Shown: positions 24,670-33,159 of the stretch, piece after piece
Layout: every line of letters begins with the position of its first letter
Position numbering within the stretch: position 1 is the first letter of the stretch
Source: Peptoniphilus genitalis
GTDB taxonomy: Bacteria; Bacillota; Clostridia; Tissierellales; Peptoniphilaceae
Length of the DNA: 64,000 nt
Direction of reading: 5' to 3'
Assembly: GCF_023614525.1 (NCBI RefSeq)
Contig: NZ_CP097885.1
Coordinates: 1,424,501-1,488,500, forward strand
Notes under the pieces: model-generated
The model's database searches: none
The model's input: the letters and a program-made list of their open reading frames with translations, nothing else
What the model was told of the DNA's origin: nothing
Made by a program: the position numbers and the translations under genes

Positions 24670-25371
24670 ATGCCAAAAAGAGGTAAAAAATATCAAGAAA
24701 GCGCTAAGCTTGTAGATAGATCGAATTTATATGATGTTAATGAAGCTCTTGACTTAGTTACAAAAACTGCTAAGGCAAACTTTGATGAAACAGTAGAACT
24801 TGCAGTAAGACTTGGTGTTGATCCAAGACACGCTGACCAACAAGTTAGAGGTACTGTAGTACTTCCTAACGGAACAGGTAAAGAAGTTAAGGTACTTGTT
24901 CTTGCTAAGGGAGAAAAAATTAAGGAAGCTGAAGCAGCAGGTGCTGACTTCGCTGGTGGAGAAGAATTAGTTGAAAAAATCCAAAACGAAAACTGGTTTG
25001 GTTTCGACGTAATGATTGCAACTCCAGACATGATGGGCGTAGTTGGTAAAATCGGTAGAGTTCTTGGACCAAAGGGACTTATGCCAAACCCTAAATCAGG
25101 TACAGTTACATTTGATGTAGAACAAGCTGTTAAAGAAGTTAAAGCTGGTAAGGTTGAATATAGAGTTGACAAGGCTGCTATCATCAACGTTCCAATTGGA
25201 AAAGTTTCTTTCGGAGCTGATAAACTTGCTGAAAACTTCAAGACAATTGCAGATGCTATTATTAAAGCAAAACCAGCATCAGCAAAGGGTCGTTATTTAA
25301 AATCAGTAACAGTTTCATCAACAATGGGACCTGGAATCAGAGTTAATGGTTCAAAATTAATTGAAAAATAA
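24670..25371 (+). CDS. rplA: 50S ribosomal protein L1
   Basis: The 233-aa protein binds 23S rRNA at the L1 stalk. Signature motifs are [20 protein letters not shown] and the C-terminal [13 protein letters not shown]. The ATG follows AAGGAGGTAA. In related genomes rplJ-rplL follow shortly downstream; here a Tn916-type element and a YitT gene lie between, and a terminator follows at once. Confidence 0.96.
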   Translation: MPKRGKKYQESAKLVDRSNLYDVNEALDLVTKTAKANFDETVELAVRLGVDPRHADQQVRGTVVLPNGTGKEVKVLVLAKGEKIKEAEAAGADFAGGEELVEKIQNENWFGFDVMIATPDMMGVVGKIGRVLGPKGLMPNPKSGTVTFDVEQAVKEVKAGKVEYRVDKAAIINVPIGKVSFGADKLAENFKTIADAIIKAKPASAKGRYLKSVTVSSTMGPGIRVNGSKLIEK

Positions 25372-25388
25372 AAACACCTAAGATAAAT

Positions 25389-25426
25389 AAAACCCCTCAA
25401 CTTTTTATAAGTAAGAGGGGTTTTTT
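25389..25426 (+). terminator. Terminator after rplA
   Basis: AAAACCCCTC pairs with GAGGGGTTTT around a 16-nt loop with six Ts, 18 bp after the rplA stop. It ends the ribosomal operon before the transposon, so the insertion need not be polar on rplA. Confidence 0.85.
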
Positions 25427-25696
25427 AATGGACTTAAGTTTAAAGGCTTAGGTCCTTTTTGTTAGAAACTTTTAAAAGGATTTGGTGAAAAATTTATGAA
25501 ATCTTAATTTTTAATTTAAAAATAGCATAAAAATCTAGTTATCCGCATAAAAACTGGACTTATCACACTTTATCAAGGTCAAAACCACTCAATTTACTAC
25601 TAATTTACTACTTATGAATGAGCTTTGATACGACGATTTATCCTTGAAAAGTGAAGATATAAAGATACTTCCAATAAAATTTGAATATTTAATAGG

Positions 25697-25730
25697 TAGA
25701 CACTTCAAAAAATGAGGTGTCTATTTTTTT
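25697..25730 (+). terminator. Terminator near the left end of the Tn916-type element
   Basis: TAGACACTTCA pairs with TGAGGTGTCTA (one G-T pair) followed by seven Ts. It lies before the first transfer genes and may insulate them from outside transcription. Confidence 0.75.
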
Positions 25731-25756
25731 ACCCGATTTTGAAAGGAAGTGAACTT

Positions 25757-25831
25757 ATGAAAACAAAAAATCAAGAATCAAAAGGTCGTTCCCCACTCTT
25801 TAAGACCATCAAACATTCATTCAGCCAATAA
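25757..25831 (+). CDS. Small ORF at the start of the transfer region
   Basis: A 24-codon ORF starts at an ATG behind AAGGAAGTG and encodes a basic peptide containing KGRSPLFKTIKHSF. It ends 22 bp before orf23. It may be the small leader ORF of the transfer operon; I cannot match it confidently to a named Tn916 gene. No function is known. Confidence 0.45.
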   Translation: MKTKNQESKGRSPLFKTIKHSFSQ

Positions 25832-25853
25832 AAAAGAAAGGATAGGTAAAAAT

Positions 25854-26168
25854 ATGGAACTTAAATTTGTGATTCCCAACATGGAAAAAACATTCGGCAA
25901 TTTAGAATTTGCTGGCGAGGATAAAGTCGTTCAGCGAAGAATCAACGGACGGCTAACTGTCTTATCAAGAAGCTATAATCTCTATTCTGATGTTCAAAGA
26001 GCAGATGATATTGTGGTGGTGCTTCCTGCTGAAGCTGGCGAAAAACATTTCGGCTTTGAGGAACGTGTGAAGTTAGTCAATCCACGTATTACCGCAGAGG
26101 GCTACAAAATCGGCACTCGTGGTTTTACAAATTACCTTTTACATGCTGACGACATGATAAAAGAATAA
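25854..26168 (+). CDS. orf23: Tn916 Orf23, DUF961 family protein
   Basis: The 104-aa DUF961 protein has EKTFGNLEF and the C-terminal RGFTNYLLHADDMIKE. It is the first of two DUF961 paralogues and is homologous to YdcP of ICEBs1. DUF961 proteins accompany the coupling protein and relaxase of this ICE family; their exact role is not settled. The ATG follows AAAGGATAG. Confidence 0.9.
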   Translation: MELKFVIPNMEKTFGNLEFAGEDKVVQRRINGRLTVLSRSYNLYSDVQRADDIVVVLPAEAGEKHFGFEERVKLVNPRITAEGYKIGTRGFTNYLLHADDMIKE

Positions 26169-26183
26169 AGAAAGAGAGGAAAA

Positions 26184-26570
26184 ATGATGAGATTAGCAAA
26201 TGGCATTGTATTAGATAAAGACACGACTTTTGGAGAATTGAAATTCTCTGCTCTACGTCGTGAAGTGAGAATCCAAAATGAAGACGGGTCGGTTTCAGAT
26301 GAAATCAAGGAACGTACCTATGACTTAAAATCCAAAGGACAAGGACGCATGATTCAAGTAAGTATTCCTGCCAGCGTGCCTTTGAAAGAGTTTGATTATA
26401 ACGCACGGGTGGAACTTATCAATCCCATTGCGGACACCGTTGCTACTGCCACCTATCAAGGAGCAGATGTTGACTGGTATATCAAGGCAGACGATATTGT
26501 GCTGACAAAGGATTCTAGTTCATTCAAAGCTCAACCACAAGCAAAGAAAGAACCGACACAAGACAAATAG
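26184..26570 (+). CDS. orf22: Tn916 Orf22, DUF961 family protein
   Basis: The 128-aa protein is the second DUF961 copy (DTTFGELKFSALRREVR and the C-terminal DWYIKADDIVL) with a Lys/Gln-rich tail. Two adjacent ATG codons at 26184 and 26187 follow AGAGAGGA. It sits between orf23 and the coupling protein gene. Confidence 0.9.
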   Translation: MMRLANGIVLDKDTTFGELKFSALRREVRIQNEDGSVSDEIKERTYDLKSKGQGRMIQVSIPASVPLKEFDYNARVELINPIADTVATATYQGADVDWYIKADDIVLTKDSSSFKAQPQAKKEPTQDK

Positions 26571-26598
26571 TCGCTAGGTAGAAAGGAGACTTTTTCGC

Positions 26599-27984
26599 AT
26601 GAAACAGCGTGGTAAAAGGATTCGCCCATCTGGTAAAGATTTAGTCTTTCATTTTACGATAGCGTCACTCCTGCCTGTTTTCCTGCTGGTTGTCGGACTG
26701 TTTCATGTGAAGACAATCCAGCAGATCAACTGGCAGGATTTTAACCTATCACAAGCAGATAAGATTGACATTCCCTATTTAATTATCAGTTTCAGTGTCG
26801 CAATTCTTATCTGCTTGCTGGTAGCGTTTGTATTCAAACGGGTTCGCTATGATACGGTTAAACAACTTTACCACCGTCAAAAACTGGCAAAGATGATACT
26901 TGAAAACAAGTGGTATGAATCTGAACAGGTCAAAACAGAGGGTTTCTTTAAAGATAGTGCTGGTCGTACAAAGGAAAAGATAACCTACTTCCCTAAAATG
27001 TATTATCGACTTAAAAATGGCTTGATACAGATACGGGTGGAAATCACGCTGGGAAAATATCAAGACCAACTCTTACACTTGGAAAAGAAATTAGAGAGTG
27101 GCTTGTACTGTGAGCTGACGGATAAAGAGTTAAAGGATTCCTATGTGGAATATACTTTGCTCTATGACACCATAGCCAGTCGTATTTCTATTGATGAAGT
27201 AGAAGCTAAAGATGGTAAACTTCGCTTAATGAAAAACGTATGGTGGGAATATGATAAGCTCCCTCATATGTTGATTGCTGGTGGTACAGGTGGCGGTAAA
27301 ACTTACTTTATACTGACACTGATTGAAGCCTTGCTTCATACAGATTCAAAACTGTATATTCTTGACCCGAAAAATGCTGATCTTGCGGACTTAGGTTCTG
27401 TGATGGCAAATGTCTACTATAGAGAAGAAGACTTGCTTTCTTGCATTGAAACATTCTATGAAGAAATGATGAAACGTAGTGAGGAAATGAAGCAGATGAA
27501 GAACTATAAGACTGGCAAAAATTATGCTTACTTAGGTCTCCCGGCACACTTCTTAATCTTTGATGAATACGTCGCTTTCATGGAAATGCTGGGAACAAAA
27601 GAAAACACCGCAGTTATGAATAAGCTGAAACAGATTGTCATGTTAGGTCGTCAAGCTGGCTTCTTTCTAATACTGGCTTGTCAACGTCCAGACGCAAAAT
27701 ATTTAGGCGACGGAATCCGTGATCAGTTTAATTTCAGAGTGGCTTTAGGTCGTATGTCTGAAATGGGCTATGGCATGATGTTTGGCAGTGACGTACAAAA
27801 GGATTTCTTCTTAAAGCGAATCAAAGGTCGTGGCTATGTTGATGTAGGAACAAGTGTCATATCAGAGTTTTATACTCCCCTTGTACCAAAAGGATATGAT
27901 TTCTTGGAGGAAATTAAAAAGTTATCCAACAGCAGACAGTCCACGCAGGCGACGTGCGAAGCGGAAGTCGCAGGTGTGGACTGA
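26599..27984 (+). CDS. orf21: Tn916 Orf21, FtsK/SpoIIIE-type coupling protein
   Basis: The 461-aa ATPase has two N-terminal membrane helices (about 17-35 and 55-75). Its Walker A is LIAGGTGGGKTYF (near 225) and Walker B is HFLIFDEYVAF. It would couple the relaxosome to the transfer channel and pump single-stranded DNA. The ATG follows AAAGGAGA. oriT begins immediately downstream. Confidence 0.94.
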   Translation: MKQRGKRIRPSGKDLVFHFTIASLLPVFLLVVGLFHVKTIQQINWQDFNLSQADKIDIPYLIISFSVAILICLLVAFVFKRVRYDTVKQLYHRQKLAKMILENKWYESEQVKTEGFFKDSAGRTKEKITYFPKMYYRLKNGLIQIRVEITLGKYQDQLLHLEKKLESGLYCELTDKELKDSYVEYTLLYDTIASRISIDEVEAKDGKLRLMKNVWWEYDKLPHMLIAGGTGGGKTYFILTLIEALLHTDSKLYILDPKNADLADLGSVMANVYYREEDLLSCIETFYEEMMKRSEEMKQMKNYKTGKNYAYLGLPAHFLIFDEYVAFMEMLGTKENTAVMNKLKQIVMLGRQAGFFLILACQRPDAKYLGDGIRDQFNFRVALGRMSEMGYGMMFGSDVQKDFFLKRIKGRGYVDVGTSVISEFYTPLVPKGYDFLEEIKKLSNSRQSTQATCEAEVAGVD

Positions 27985-28160
27985 TCTTGCTGGCTGGTGT
28001 GGCAATAGCCACGCCAGCACTTAACCCCCCGTATCTAACAGGGGGGTACAAATCGACAGGAAACAGTCAAAAAAACATTAGAAAATCCTTTGGTTACAAG
28101 GGATTTACAAAATTTCAGCGTATGTCAAATGGGCTTTAAAAGTTGACATACGCCTTTTTG
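27985..28160 (+). other. Tn916 oriT region
   Basis: The gap between orf21 and orf20 is the known position of Tn916 oriT. It contains inverted repeats: CTGGCTGGTG...CACGCCAGCA near 27988-28018, CCCCCC-GTATCTAA-CAGGGGGG near 28025-28046, and TGACATACG...TATGTCAA arms around 28119-28152. The relaxase Orf20 would nick here. Confidence 0.8.
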
Positions 28161-28161
28161 A

Positions 28162-29367
28162 TTGGAGGGATTTTTACTGAATGAACAAACTTGGTTACAG
28201 CATTTAAAAGAAAAACGCTTGGCTTATGGACTATCTCAAAACCGTTTAGCTGTTGCGACTGGTATTACAAGGCAGTATCTAAGCGATATTGAAACAGGAA
28301 AAGTCAAGCCATCAGAGGATTTACAGCAGTCCCTTTGGGAAGCTCTGGAACGCTTCAATCCCGACGCTCCCCTTGAAATGCTGTTTGATTATGTAAGAAT
28401 TCGCTTTCCGACAACAGACGTACAGCAGGTGGTCGAAAACATCTTACAACTGAAACTGTCCTATTTTCTTCATGAGGACTATGGTTTCTATTCTTATTCA
28501 GAGCATTATGCTTTAGGCGACATATTCGTCCTTTGCTCCCATGAACTGGACAAAGGAGTTCTGGTGGAATTGAAAGGTCGTGGGTGCAGACAATTTGAAA
28601 GCTATCTTCTGGCACAACAAAGAAGCTGGTATGAGTTCTTTATGGACGTTTTGGTGGCTGGCGGTGTGATGAAACGCCTTGACCTTGCCATTAACGATAA
28701 GACAGGGATTTTAAATATCCCTGTACTCACTGAAAAGTGCCAACAGGAAGAATGTATCTCCGTCTTCCGCAGTTTTAAAAGCTATCGCAGTGGCGAACTG
28801 GTACGCAAAGAGGAAAAGGAATGTATGGGAAACACCCTCTATATCGGTTCATTACAAAGTGAAGTTTATTTCTGTATCTATGAAAAGGACTACGAGCAGT
28901 ACAAGAAAAATGATATTCCCATTGAAGACGCAGAAGTAAAAAACCGTTTTGAGATTCGATTGAAAAATGAGCGTGCCTATTATGCAGTCCGTGATTTACT
29001 CGTCTATGACAATCCAGAGCATACCGCCTTTAAAATTATCAATCGGTATATCCGTTTTGTAGATAAAGACGATTCCAAACCTCGTTCTGATTGGAAACTG
29101 AATGAAGAATGGGCTTGGTTTATTGGGAACAATCGTGAACGATTAAAACTAACCACAAAACCAGAGCCTTACTCCTTCCAAAGGACGCTGAACTGGCTAT
29201 CTCATCAAGTTGCCCCGACCTTAAAGGTTGCGATTAAACTTGATGAAATCAACCAGACGCAGGTTGTAAAAGACATTCTCGACCATGCGAAACTGACAGA
29301 CCGACACAAGCAGATTTTGAAGCAACAGTCAGTAAAAGAACAGGACGTGATAACAACAAAAAAATAA
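28162..29367 (+). CDS. orf20: Tn916 Orf20, conjugative relaxase (MobT/Rep_trans family)
   Basis: The 401-aa relaxase has an N-terminal helix-turn-helix (SQNRLAVATGITRQYLSDIE, about 25-45) and a Rep_trans-type nicking domain. It starts transfer at oriT. The start is uncertain: the open frame begins at TTG (28162), but the strong GGAGGG at 28164-28169 is correctly spaced from CTG at 28177. The nearby ATG at 28181 is out of frame. Non-ATG initiation is therefore likely. Confidence 0.9.
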   Translation: MEGFLLNEQTWLQHLKEKRLAYGLSQNRLAVATGITRQYLSDIETGKVKPSEDLQQSLWEALERFNPDAPLEMLFDYVRIRFPTTDVQQVVENILQLKLSYFLHEDYGFYSYSEHYALGDIFVLCSHELDKGVLVELKGRGCRQFESYLLAQQRSWYEFFMDVLVAGGVMKRLDLAINDKTGILNIPVLTEKCQQEECISVFRSFKSYRSGELVRKEEKECMGNTLYIGSLQSEVYFCIYEKDYEQYKKNDIPIEDAEVKNRFEIRLKNERAYYAVRDLLVYDNPEHTAFKIINRYIRFVDKDDSKPRSDWKLNEEWAWFIGNNRERLKLTTKPEPYSFQRTLNWLSHQVAPTLKVAIKLDEINQTQVVKDILDHAKLTDRHKQILKQQSVKEQDVITTKK

Positions 29368-29409
29368 CTCAAATACAAATTCATTGAATATAGAGAGGAG
29401 AACATTTTT

Positions 29410-29631
29410 ATGAATTTTGGACAAAACCTTTATAACTGGTTTCTATCAAACGCTCAATCACTGGTGCTTTTAGCAATCGTTGTGATTGGCTTGTATCTTG
29501 GCTTCAAGCGTGAGTTTAGCAAACTGATTGGCTTTTTAATTATTGCGATTATTGCGGTTGGCTTAGTCTTCAACGCTGCTGGAGTAAAAGACATTTTACT
29601 AGAGCTATTCAATCGCATTATTGGTGCTTAA
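29410..29631 (+). CDS. orf19: Tn916 Orf19, small membrane protein
   Basis: The 73-aa protein has two hydrophobic helices (about 18-32 and 38-56) separated by a short basic loop (LGFKREFSK). It belongs to the conjugation module, with no defined role that I can state. The ATG follows AGAGAGGAGA. Confidence 0.88.
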   Translation: MNFGQNLYNWFLSNAQSLVLLAIVVIGLYLGFKREFSKLIGFLIIAIIAVGLVFNAAGVKDILLELFNRIIGA

Positions 29632-29747
29632 ATAAAACCGTTCTTTTGTGGAATATAAGTGGTTTTCTTATGTTCCGCAAAGGAATGGTACACCAAACGA
29701 AGTGCGGTAGGGATTTTTGAATCTCTACAAAGAAAGGACGTGAATAT

Positions 29748-30245
29748 ATGGACGATATGCAAGTCTATATTGCGAATTTAGGCAAATACAATGAGGGCGA
29801 ATTGGTCGGTGCGTGGTTTACCTTTCCCATTGACTTTGAGGAAGTCAAAGAGAAAATCGGCTTGAATGATGAATATGAGGAATACGCCATTCATGACTAC
29901 GAGTTACCCTTTACGGTTGACGAATACACTTCCATTGGCGAACTCAATCGACTATGGGAAATGGTATCGGAATTACCCGAAGAATTACAATCGGAGCTAT
30001 CTGCTCTGCTCACTCATTTTTCAAGCATTGAAGAACTAAGCGAACATCAAGAGGATATTATCATTCATTCCGATTGTGATGATATGTATGACGTGGCACG
30101 CTACTACATTGAAGAAACGGGTGCTTTAGGCGAAGTACCAGCTAGTCTTCAAAACTATATTGATTATCAAGCCTATGGTCGGGATTTAGACCTTTCAGGA
30201 ACGTTTATCTCAACCAATCATGGGATTTTTGAAATCGTCTATTAA
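29748..30245 (+). CDS. ardA: Tn916 Orf18, antirestriction protein ArdA
   Basis: The 165-aa acidic protein mimics B-form DNA and blocks type I restriction-modification enzymes during entry to a new host. It begins QVYIANLGKYNEGELVGAWF, the ArdA signature, and has many Glu/Asp. The ATG follows AAAGGACG. Confidence 0.95.
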   Translation: MDDMQVYIANLGKYNEGELVGAWFTFPIDFEEVKEKIGLNDEYEEYAIHDYELPFTVDEYTSIGELNRLWEMVSELPEELQSELSALLTHFSSIEELSEHQEDIIIHSDCDDMYDVARYYIEETGALGEVPASLQNYIDYQAYGRDLDLSGTFISTNHGIFEIVY

Positions 30246-30333
30246 ATCTGTCGGTACATTACTACTGGCAGATTTTCTATTTTACGGGGTGGCTCAATCA
30301 GCTACCCCTATTTTTTATGAAAGGATTGATTAC

Positions 30334-30726
30334 ATGAAGAAAATACGAAGCTATACCAGTATCTGGTCTGTGGAAAAGGTACTGTATTCTATCAATGATT
30401 TTAGACTTCCGTTTCCCATAACCTTTACGCAAATGACATGGTTTGTCGTGTCACTCTTTGCAGTGATGATACTTGGCAACTTGCCCCCTCTTTCCATGAT
30501 AGAGGGAGCATTTCTCAAATACTTTGGGATTCCTGTGGCTTTCACATGGTTTATGTCTACAAAAACCTTTGATGGTAAAAAGCCTTATGGATTTTTGAAG
30601 TCTGTCATTGCTTATGCACTGCGACCAAAGCTGACCTATGCAGGAAAAAAAGTAACGCTTGGCAGAAACCAGCCACAAGAAGCCATTACAGCAGTTAGGA
30701 GTGAATTTTATGGCATATCCAATTAA
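30334..30726 (+). CDS. orf17: Tn916 Orf17, TcpE-family conjugation membrane protein
   Basis: From the ATG at 30334, which follows GAAAGGA, the product is 130 aa with one hydrophobic block (about 35-75). The open frame extends back to 30220, which gives the 168-aa version in some annotations, but no RBS precedes that start. TcpE proteins are membrane parts of the Gram-positive transfer channel. The end overlaps orf16. Confidence 0.85.
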   Translation: MKKIRSYTSIWSVEKVLYSINDFRLPFPITFTQMTWFVVSLFAVMILGNLPPLSMIEGAFLKYFGIPVAFTWFMSTKTFDGKKPYGFLKSVIAYALRPKLTYAGKKVTLGRNQPQEAITAVRSEFYGISN

Positions 30727-33157
30727 ATACATTGAAAACAATCTCGTCTGGAATAAAGACGGGGAATGTTATGCTTACTATGAGCTTGTTCCTTACAATT
30801 ACTCATTTCTAAGTCCAGAACAGAAAATACAAGTGCATGATTCTTTCAGACAGCTTATCGCACAAAATCGTGATGGCAAAATTCATGCTTTACAAATCAG
30901 TACAGAATCCAGCATACGTTCTGCACAAGAGCGTTCCAAAAATGAAGTCACTGGCAAGCTCAAAGCGGTTGCCTATGACAAAATCGACCAACAGACAGAC
31001 GCTTTAATATCCATGATTGGCGAAAATCAAGTGAACTACCGTTTCTTTATCGGCTTTAAGTTGCTTCTCAACGATCAGGAGTTTTCTATGAAAAGTCTTA
31101 CCGTTGAAGCCAAAAATGCTTTGTCTGATTTTGTCTATGATGTGAACCATAAGCTGATGGGCGATTTTGTTAGTATGAGTAATGATGAAATCCTGCGTTT
31201 TCAGAAGATGGAAAAGCTCTTAGAAAATAAAATCTCTCGTCGTTTCAAAATCCGTAGACTGGATAAGGACGACTTCGGCTATCTGATTGAACATCTTTAT
31301 GGACAGACAGGTACAGCTTATGAAGATTATGAGTACCATCTATCAAAGAAGAAGCTGGATAATGAAACGCTGATTAAATATTATGACCTTATTAAACCGA
31401 CCCGTTGTCTGGTGGAAGAAAAACAGCGATACCTAAAAATTCAACAGGAAGACGAAACCGTCTATGTGGCGTACTTTACCATCAACAGCATTGTCGGCGA
31501 ATTGGACTTTCCGTCCTCTGAAATCTTCTACTACCAGCAACAGCAATTTACATTCCCGATTGATACTTCTATGAATGTGGAAATCGTGGCAAACCGTAAA
31601 GCACTAAGCACCGTTCGTAATAAAAAGAAAGAACTAAAAGACCTAGATAACCACGCATGGCAAAGTGATAACGAAACCAGCTCTAATGTGGCGGAAGCTC
31701 TGGAAAGTGTCAATGAGCTGGAAAATAATTTAGACCAAAGCAAGGAATCCATGTATAAGCTCTCTTATGTGGTGCGTGTTTCCGCAAATGACTTGGACGA
31801 ATTGAAACGTCGTTGTAATGAAGTGAAAGATTTTTATGACGATTTAAGTGTCAAGTTGGTACGACCATTTGGAGATATGCTGGGCTTACATGAAGAATTT
31901 TTACCATCAAGCAAGCGTTATATGAATGACTATATTCAGTATGTAACCTCTGATTTCTTAGCTGGACTTGGTTTCGGTGCTACTCAAATGCTTGGCGAAA
32001 ATGAGGGTATTTATGTTGGCTATAGCTTAGATACAGGACGCAATGTCTACCTCAAACCTGCTCTTGCCAGTCAAGGGGTTAAGGGTTCAGTAACCAATGC
32101 ATTAGCGTCTGCCTTTGTAGGTTCGCTAGGCGGTGGAAAATCCTTTGCGAATAACCTTATCGTCTATTATGCAGTGCTTTATGGGGCACAAGCAGTGATT
32201 GTTGACCCGAAAGCGGAACGTGGCAGATGGAAAGAAACCTTGCCAGAAATCGCTCACGAAATTAATATTGTCAATCTGACTTCTGATGAGAAAAATAAAG
32301 GCTTACTTGACCCTTACGTGATTATGAAAAATCCCAAAGATTCTGAATCACTGGCAATCGACATTTTGACGTTCCTTACGGGGATTTCATCACGAGATTC
32401 TGACCGTTTCCCTGTTCTACGAAAAGCCATTCGTGCTGTAACTAATAGTGAAGTGCGAGGTCTTCTGAAAGTGATTGAGGAATTACGGGTTGAGGGAACT
32501 CAAATAAGCACCAGCATAGCCGACCATATCGAAAGTTTTACAGACTATGACTTTGCACATCTGCTCTTTAGTGATGGATATGTGGAGCAGTCTATCAGTC
32601 TTGAAAAACAACTGAACATCATACAGGTTGCCGACTTGGTACTTCCCGATAAAGAAACCTCCTTTGAGGAATATACCACAATGGAGTTACTATCGGTGGC
32701 AATGCTGATTGTCATTAGTACCTTTGCGTTAGACTTTATCCATACAGACAGAAGCATTTTTAAAATTGTTGACTTAGACGAAGCGTGGAGCTTTTTACAG
32801 GTAGCACAAGGAAAAACACTATCTATGAAGCTGGTTCGGGCTGGTCGTGTTATGAACGCTGGGGTATATTTCGTGACCCAAAATACAGACGACCTCTTAG
32901 ATGAAAAACTGAAAAATAACCTCGGCTTAAAATTTGCATTTCGTTCCACTGACCTTAACGAGATTAAAAAGACCTTAGCCTTTTTTGGTGTAGACCCAGA
33001 GGACGAAAACAATCAGAAGCGATTGCGTGATTTGGAAAACGGGCAATGCCTTATCAGTGATTTATATGGTCGTGTCGGTGTGATACAGTTCCACCCTGTA
33101 TTTGAAGAACTGCTCCATGCCTTTGATACCAGACCACCTGTGCGAAAAGAGGTGTAA
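30710..33157 (+). CDS. orf16: Tn916 Orf16, VirB4-like conjugation ATPase
   Basis: The 815-aa ATPase has Walker A FVGSLGGGKSFAN (about 480), Walker B KIVDLDEAWSF (about 685) and a late Gln motif TQNTDDLL. It energises assembly or substrate transfer in the type IV-like channel. The ATG at 30710 follows TTAGGAGTG; the frame is open 51 bp further upstream without an RBS. Confidence 0.95.
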   Translation: MAYPIKYIENNLVWNKDGECYAYYELVPYNYSFLSPEQKIQVHDSFRQLIAQNRDGKIHALQISTESSIRSAQERSKNEVTGKLKAVAYDKIDQQTDALISMIGENQVNYRFFIGFKLLLNDQEFSMKSLTVEAKNALSDFVYDVNHKLMGDFVSMSNDEILRFQKMEKLLENKISRRFKIRRLDKDDFGYLIEHLYGQTGTAYEDYEYHLSKKKLDNETLIKYYDLIKPTRCLVEEKQRYLKIQQEDETVYVAYFTINSIVGELDFPSSEIFYYQQQQFTFPIDTSMNVEIVANRKALSTVRNKKKELKDLDNHAWQSDNETSSNVAEALESVNELENNLDQSKESMYKLSYVVRVSANDLDELKRRCNEVKDFYDDLSVKLVRPFGDMLGLHEEFLPSSKRYMNDYIQYVTSDFLAGLGFGATQMLGENEGIYVGYSLDTGRNVYLKPALASQGVKGSVTNALASAFVGSLGGGKSFANNLIVYYAVLYGAQAVIVDPKAERGRWKETLPEIAHEINIVNLTSDEKNKGLLDPYVIMKNPKDSESLAIDILTFLTGISSRDSDRFPVLRKAIRAVTNSEVRGLLKVIEELRVEGTQISTSIADHIESFTDYDFAHLLFSDGYVEQSISLEKQLNIIQVADLVLPDKETSFEEYTTMELLSVAMLIVISTFALDFIHTDRSIFKIVDLDEAWSFLQVAQGKTLSMKLVRAGRVMNAGVYFVTQNTDDLLDEKLKNNLGLKFAFRSTDLNEIKKTLAFFGVDPEDENNQKRLRDLENGQCLISDLYGRVGVIQFHPVFEELLHAFDTRPPVRKEV

Positions 33158-33159
33158 AT

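Noticed and set aside
24693-25241. Minus-strand 182-codon ORF opposite rplA
   Set aside because: It is a shadow of the highly biased rplA coding sequence and has no initiation signals.
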